Shown here piece after piece: positions 4,171 to 8,376 of a stretch of 8,376 nucleotides of DNA (position 1 is its first letter; each line of letters opens with the position of its first letter). The position numbers and the translations under genes were made by a program. The notes beneath the pieces were generated by a model. It was not told the DNA's origin, made no database searches, and saw only the letters and a list, made by a program, of their open reading frames with translations. Source of the stretch: Pseudomonadota bacterium (GTDB taxonomy: Bacteria; Pseudomonadota; Alphaproteobacteria; UBA9655). The stretch is taken from NCBI GenBank assembly GCA_021809225.1, contig JAKBAL010000076.1:1-8376 (forward strand), read 5' to 3'.

Positions 4171-6519
4171 ATGAAATTTACCTTATCTTGGCTAAAAGAT
4201 CATTTGGAAACAGAAGCGCCTCTTGAGGCTATTTTGGATAAATTGACAGCTCTTGGGCTCGTTGTTGATAAAGTTGAAAACAAGGCTGAGGCACTCGCGC
4301 CCTTTAAAATCTGTGAAATACAAGACGCAGAAAAGCATCCCAATGCAGATCGTCTAAAAGTTTGCCAAGTCAATACGGGGGGTGAGGTCATTCAAGTTGT
4401 TTGTGGTGCGCCCAATGCGCGTAAAGGCTTGAAAGCCGTTTTAGCCCGTCCTGGAGATGTCATTCCTTCGACCAAGCAAGCCCTTAAAGTCGGGAAGGTC
4501 CGGGATGTAGAAAGCTTTGGAATGATGTGTTCTGCAGAGGAGTTGCATCTGGGACAGGGATCAGAGGGTATTATTGAAGTTGATCCAGACGCCCCTGTTG
4601 GTGAGTCCTATGCAAAATGGGTTGGGCTAGACGAGATTCTCATTGAGATTGAAATTTCCCCCAATCGTGGCGATTGCCTTGGGGTTCAAGGTATAGCACG
4701 CGATCTTGCTGCAACCGGAATTGGGAAGCTTAAGCCTTTAAAGAAAGAAAAAACAAAGGGTTACTACCCCTGTCCAGTCTCCTTAAAAACAGATCCAGAA
4801 GCCTGTCCTCATTTCACAGGGCGGGTTATTCGGGGACTAAAAAATGGCCCGAGCCCTTTGTGGTTGCGACGAAAGTTGGAAGCCATAGGGTTGCGACCTA
4901 TCTCTGCATTGGTGGATATCACCAACTTCTTAGCCTATGACCAAGCGCGACCTCTCCATGTGTTCGATGTGGATAAGTTGAAAGGGAGTTTAAACGTTCG
5001 ACTCTCTCAACCAGGGGAAACTTTTAAGGCTCTTGATGGAAAAACCTATACGCTTTCCGATGATATGACAGTCATCGCAGATGATTCAGGGGTTATTTCC
5101 TTAGCCGGTGTCATGGGCGGAGAAAGCACAGGATGTGATGAAACAACCCAAATAGTCTTTTTAGAGTCAGCTTTTTTTGATCCTATTCGCACGGCTATTA
5201 CGGGAAGAACTTTGGGAATTTTAAGCGATTCCCGTTATCGTTTTGAGCGAGGGGTAGATCCAGCTTCAACTCTTCCGGGCCTTGAAACTGCAACCCAGGT
5301 GATTCTTCAGATCTGTGGGGGAGAAGCGAGTGAGGTTGTTGTTGCAGGAAAAGCCCCCGATTTGAGGGAGACCATCATTTTTGATCCCTCCCGCGTAAAA
5401 ACGTTGGGAGGACTCGATGTATCCCCTCAACGTGCTCAAGGCATTTTAACAAACTTAGGGTTTGATGTAAAAGGGGAGGGTAACAATTTAACGGTTGTGA
5501 CGCCTACCTGGCGCTCTGATGTCGAGCAAGAAGCGGACCTTGTTGAAGAAGTTTTAAGGGTTGAAGGATATGATAAGATTCCTTCTATCCCTTATGAGGG
5601 CCGACCTGAACAAAAACCCCTATCTGCTCTTCAAGAACGACGTTTTATTATACGTGAAAGGCTTGCAAATCGTGGCCTAACAGAAGTTGTCACCTGGTCT
5701 TTTATGGCGCGTAAAGATACGGAGCCTTTTGGAGGAGCTCCAGAAAGTCTAGGTTTGCTGAATCCCATTAGCCAAGATCTGGACACCATGCGCCCCAGCA
5801 TCTTGCCCAATTTATTAAAGGCTGTGCTTTTGAATCAAAACCGTGGGGAAGAAGGGATTGCGCTTTTTGAAGTGGGCCCCCAATACTCCGACCCAACACC
5901 CCAAGGTCAACATATGATGGTCACCGGCTTAAGGGCAGGCGTTCTTCATAATGATCATTGGCTTGAGAAGAAGCGCGTGGTTGATATTTATGATGCAAAA
6001 GCAGATGCTTCTTATGTCCTCTTGCCTCTTGGGGTTCAGTGGGAGCCTGGGGCTCCTGGATGGTATCACCCGGGTCGTTCAGGAACTTTGAAGCTAGGAA
6101 CCAATGTTTTGGGTTACTTTGGAGAACTCCATCCTCGTATCGTTAAAGAGTATGATGTGAAAGGGCCCATTGTTGCCTTTGAAATCTTTATTGATCGAAT
6201 TCCACTCCCTAAACGAAAGTCTAAGCCTAAACTAGATCTTTCCCCGTATCAAAGAGTTGAGAGAGACTTTGCTTTTGTTCTGGATCGAGATGTCACCGTA
6301 GCTAGGCTATGCATAGCTGCCCAAAAGGCTGATCCTATCCTCATTAAAGTCATTAATCCTTTTGATGTCTTTGACCTAGGAAATAATAAAAAATCCGTAG
6401 CCATTCGGGTCAATCTTCAACCCAAAGATCGCACCCTGACGGAGGAAGAAATTCAAGCTATTTCACAAAAAATTATTTCTGCAGTTGCCCAAAGTACGGG
6501 TGGAGTATTACGTCAATGA
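4171..6519 (+). CDS. pheT: Phenylalanyl-tRNA synthetase beta subunit
   Basis: 782 residues, within the family range. It partners PheS, binds tRNA-Phe and hydrolyses mischarged Tyr-tRNA-Phe. Domains in order: N-terminal B1; EMAP-like OB tRNA-binding domain about 40-150 ([20 protein letters not shown]); B3/B4 editing domain about 210-380 with RPLHVFD (260-266), GVMGGE (313-318), FLESAFFDP (330-338) and [13 protein letters not shown] (352-364); B5 about 400-475 ending in [16 protein letters not shown]; class II-like core with [19 protein letters not shown] (531-549); and a C-terminal FDX-ACB anticodon-binding domain from about 690 ([16 protein letters not shown]). Ser352 sits where E. coli has the editing-site Thr354 by my alignment; Ser is common there in relatives. 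The start is three bases after pheS with GGGAGTAGGA before it. It overlaps lepA by four bases. Confidence 0.98.
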   Translation: MKFTLSWLKDHLETEAPLEAILDKLTALGLVVDKVENKAEALAPFKICEIQDAEKHPNADRLKVCQVNTGGEVIQVVCGAPNARKGLKAVLARPGDVIPSTKQALKVGKVRDVESFGMMCSAEELHLGQGSEGIIEVDPDAPVGESYAKWVGLDEILIEIEISPNRGDCLGVQGIARDLAATGIGKLKPLKKEKTKGYYPCPVSLKTDPEACPHFTGRVIRGLKNGPSPLWLRRKLEAIGLRPISALVDITNFLAYDQARPLHVFDVDKLKGSLNVRLSQPGETFKALDGKTYTLSDDMTVIADDSGVISLAGVMGGESTGCDETTQIVFLESAFFDPIRTAITGRTLGILSDSRYRFERGVDPASTLPGLETATQVILQICGGEASEVVVAGKAPDLRETIIFDPSRVKTLGGLDVSPQRAQGILTNLGFDVKGEGNNLTVVTPTWRSDVEQEADLVEEVLRVEGYDKIPSIPYEGRPEQKPLSALQERRFIIRERLANRGLTEVVTWSFMARKDTEPFGGAPESLGLLNPISQDLDTMRPSILPNLLKAVLLNQNRGEEGIALFEVGPQYSDPTPQGQHMMVTGLRAGVLHNDHWLEKKRVVDIYDAKADASYVLLPLGVQWEPGAPGWYHPGRSGTLKLGTNVLGYFGELHPRIVKEYDVKGPIVAFEIFIDRIPLPKRKSKPKLDLSPYQRVERDFAFVLDRDVTVARLCIAAQKADPILIKVINPFDVFDLGNNKKSVAIRVNLQPKDRTLTEEEIQAISQKIISAVAQSTGGVLRQ

Positions 6520-8318
6520 CTGATTTAAACCATATAAGAAACTTTTCAATCATTGCCCATATTGATCATGGAAAATCAACTTTGGCAGATCGGCTTATCC
6601 AATTATGTGGAGGCCTTACGGAGCGGGAGCTTAAAGAACAAGTCCTCGATACAATGGACATTGAGCGAGAGCGGGGCATTACCATTAAAGCCCAGACCGT
6701 GCGTCTTCAATATAAAGCGAAAAATGGGGAAACCTATCAGCTCAATTTGATGGATACACCTGGTCACGTAGATTTTGCCTACGAAGTCAGCCGATGTTTG
6801 GCAGCTTGTGAAGGATCTTTACTTATTGTGGATGCCAGTCAGGGCGTTGAAGCTCAGACCTTGGCCAATGTCTACCAGGCCGTTGATAACAATCACGAAA
6901 TCATTCCCGTTCTGAACAAAGTTGATTTGCCTGCGGCTGAGCCGGATCGGGTTAAAGAGCAAATTGAAGATGTCATTGGGATCGATGCTAGTGATGCATT
7001 ACTTATCTCGGCTAAGACAGGGGTTGGGATTCCTGATGTTTTGGAAGCTCTTGTTCATCGACTTCCCCCTCCAAAAGGGAACCCAGAAAATCCTTTGAAG
7101 GCCCTTTTGATTGACAGCTGGTATGATGCTTATTTAGGGGTCATCATTCTTGTGCGTATTGTGGACGGTGTTTTAAAGCCCGGTATGAAAATTAAAATGA
7201 TGTCTACAGGATCTGTTTATCCGGTTGAGCAGGTGGGAGTGTTTACGCCAAAGCGAGAAACCCTTCCCGCTCTTCATTCTGGTGAGGTTGGTTTTTTTAC
7301 GGCGGGTATTAAGGCTGTTAGTGATTGTAACGTGGGAGATACGGTTACAGAAGACAAACGATCAGCAGCAGAACCCTTGCCTGGTTTTAAGCCGAGTGTA
7401 CCCGTCGTTTTTTGTGGTTTATTTCCTGCAGATGCGGCTGATTTTGACCATTTACGGGACAGTCTTGGAAAGTTACGGCTTAATGATGCCAGCTTTATGT
7501 TTGAGGCGGAAAGCTCTGCAGCCCTTGGACTTGGTTTCCGTTGCGGATTTTTGGGTCTTCTCCATCTAGAAATTATTCAAGAACGACTTGAGCGTGAATT
7601 TAATTTGGATCTGGTAACAACGGCTCCCAGCGTTGTTTATAAGCTTTATATGACAAATGGAGAAATGATTGAGCTTCATAACCCAGCTGATATGCCCGAT
7701 GTTGTTCGTATTGCTAAGATGGAAGAACCATGGATCAAGGCTACAATCCTTGTCCCTGATGAATATTTAGGGTCGATCCTTACCCTGTGTACGGAACGGC
7801 GAGGGGTTCAATTGGATCTTACCTATGTGGGAAACCGCGCCATGGCTGTTTATCGTTTGCCCCTAAATGAGGTTGTTTTTGATTTTTATGATCGTCTAAA
7901 ATCCGTAAGTCGCGGTTATGCGAGTTTTGACTATCAGATAGATGGATATGAGGAAGGCGAGCTCGTAAAACTCTCAATCCTCGTCAACGGGGATCCGGTG
8001 GATGCGCTTTCCACAATCGTTCATCGTGCTCATGCAGAAGGCCGTGGGCGTGTTTTGTGTGAAAAGCTAAAGGGTCTGATTCCTCGTCAGCTTTTTAAAA
8101 TCGCGATTCAAGCGGCGATTGGCGGAAAAATTATTGCCCGAGAAAGCATTTCGGCTTTGCGCAAAGACGTAACGGCCAAATGTTATGGGGGTGACATTAC
8201 CCGCAAGCGCAAATTGCTTGAGAAGCAAAAAGCAGGAAAAAAACGGATGCGCCAAGTGGGGAATATAGAAATCCCCCAATCAGCTTTCCTCGCGGCACTG
8301 AAAATGGGGGATGATTGA
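6516..8318 (+). CDS. lepA: Translation elongation factor 4 (ribosomal back-translocase GTPase)
   Basis: 600 residues, the standard LepA length. It binds the ribosome like EF-G; reverse translocation and a role in initiation or 30S assembly have been reported for the family. GTPase motifs: G1 AHIDHGKST (14-22), G2 RGITIK (53-58), G3 DTPGH (80-84) with the catalytic His84, G4 NKVD (134-137), G5 SAK (165-167). Domain 2 and the EF-G III/V-like domains follow. The LepA-specific C-terminal domain is intact: [19 protein letters not shown], then [19 protein letters not shown] and [14 protein letters not shown]. The start ATG overlaps the pheT stop as ATGA, with GGTGGAG about ten bases upstream, so translation is probably coupled. 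Placement behind pheST puts it under the same promoter and is not the E. coli arrangement (lepA-lepB). Codon use looks like that of its neighbours; no sign of damage. Confidence 0.98.
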   Translation: MTDLNHIRNFSIIAHIDHGKSTLADRLIQLCGGLTERELKEQVLDTMDIERERGITIKAQTVRLQYKAKNGETYQLNLMDTPGHVDFAYEVSRCLAACEGSLLIVDASQGVEAQTLANVYQAVDNNHEIIPVLNKVDLPAAEPDRVKEQIEDVIGIDASDALLISAKTGVGIPDVLEALVHRLPPPKGNPENPLKALLIDSWYDAYLGVIILVRIVDGVLKPGMKIKMMSTGSVYPVEQVGVFTPKRETLPALHSGEVGFFTAGIKAVSDCNVGDTVTEDKRSAAEPLPGFKPSVPVVFCGLFPADAADFDHLRDSLGKLRLNDASFMFEAESSAALGLGFRCGFLGLLHLEIIQERLEREFNLDLVTTAPSVVYKLYMTNGEMIELHNPADMPDVVRIAKMEEPWIKATILVPDEYLGSILTLCTERRGVQLDLTYVGNRAMAVYRLPLNEVVFDFYDRLKSVSRGYASFDYQIDGYEEGELVKLSILVNGDPVDALSTIVHRAHAEGRGRVLCEKLKGLIPRQLFKIAIQAAIGGKIIARESISALRKDVTAKCYGGDITRKRKLLEKQKAGKKRMRQVGNIEIPQSAFLAALKMGDD

Positions 8319-8376
8319 AGGTTTGAATTCCTTAATTTCTTTACGGCCGACGTTTAGAGGTAAGCCTTGACCTAGG
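8319..8376. other. Window edge after lepA, unassigned
   Basis: No clear terminator is visible. Two short frames are possible. A plus-strand ATG at 8311, preceded by GGGGG inside the lepA end, reads [19 protein letters not shown] and stops at 8370. A minus-strand frame from the edge reads PRSRLTSKRRP and stops at 8341, as a basic C-terminus of a convergent gene might. Neither can be confirmed with so little sequence. Confidence 0.3.

Noticed and set aside
8067..8279. Minus-strand and other-frame open stretches inside pheS, pheT and lepA
   Set aside because: They are shadows of strongly conserved genes on the plus strand.

Overview
The window looks like chromosomal DNA of a fairly AT-rich alphaproteobacterium, possibly a host-associated one (a Holosporales-like lineage is my guess from gene style and order; nothing here proves it). 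Translation and RNA-modification genes fill the right 6.8 kb. The left 1.4 kb is a visibly AT-richer accessory patch made of duplicated and decaying gene pieces.

Left patch (1-1545). A 116-bp direct repeat (1-116 and 1290-1405, one mismatch) carries, on the minus strand, a promoter, a ribosome binding site and the first codons of the same gene. The left copy runs off the window. The right copy breaks down after 43 codons by an apparent one-base loss, and what can be read resembles the start of a cation:dicarboxylate symporter. Between them is a small gene for an exported cysteine-containing protein (538-873). Its 3' end and downstream flank (879-1041) are repeated in degenerate form upstream (257-420). 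In the repeat the homologous reading frame continues past the small gene's stop in another frame, so the small gene itself appears to have lost its last ~30 codons by a frameshift at a short AT run.

Middle (1546-2986, minus strand). A peptidase C26 / gamma-glutamyl-GABA hydrolase-like gene is followed, with an 8-base overlap, by an RsuA/RluB-family 23S/16S rRNA pseudouridine synthase. The pair is probably one transcript, translated in a coupled way.

Right (3128-8318, plus strand). pheS, pheT and lepA form a tight operon (3-base gap, then an ATGA overlap). PheS and PheT make phenylalanyl-tRNA synthetase and LepA (EF4) is a ribosomal GTPase. A six-codon reading frame with one Phe codon sits directly upstream of pheS and overlaps its start codon as ATGA. 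The last 58 bases hold no assignable gene.
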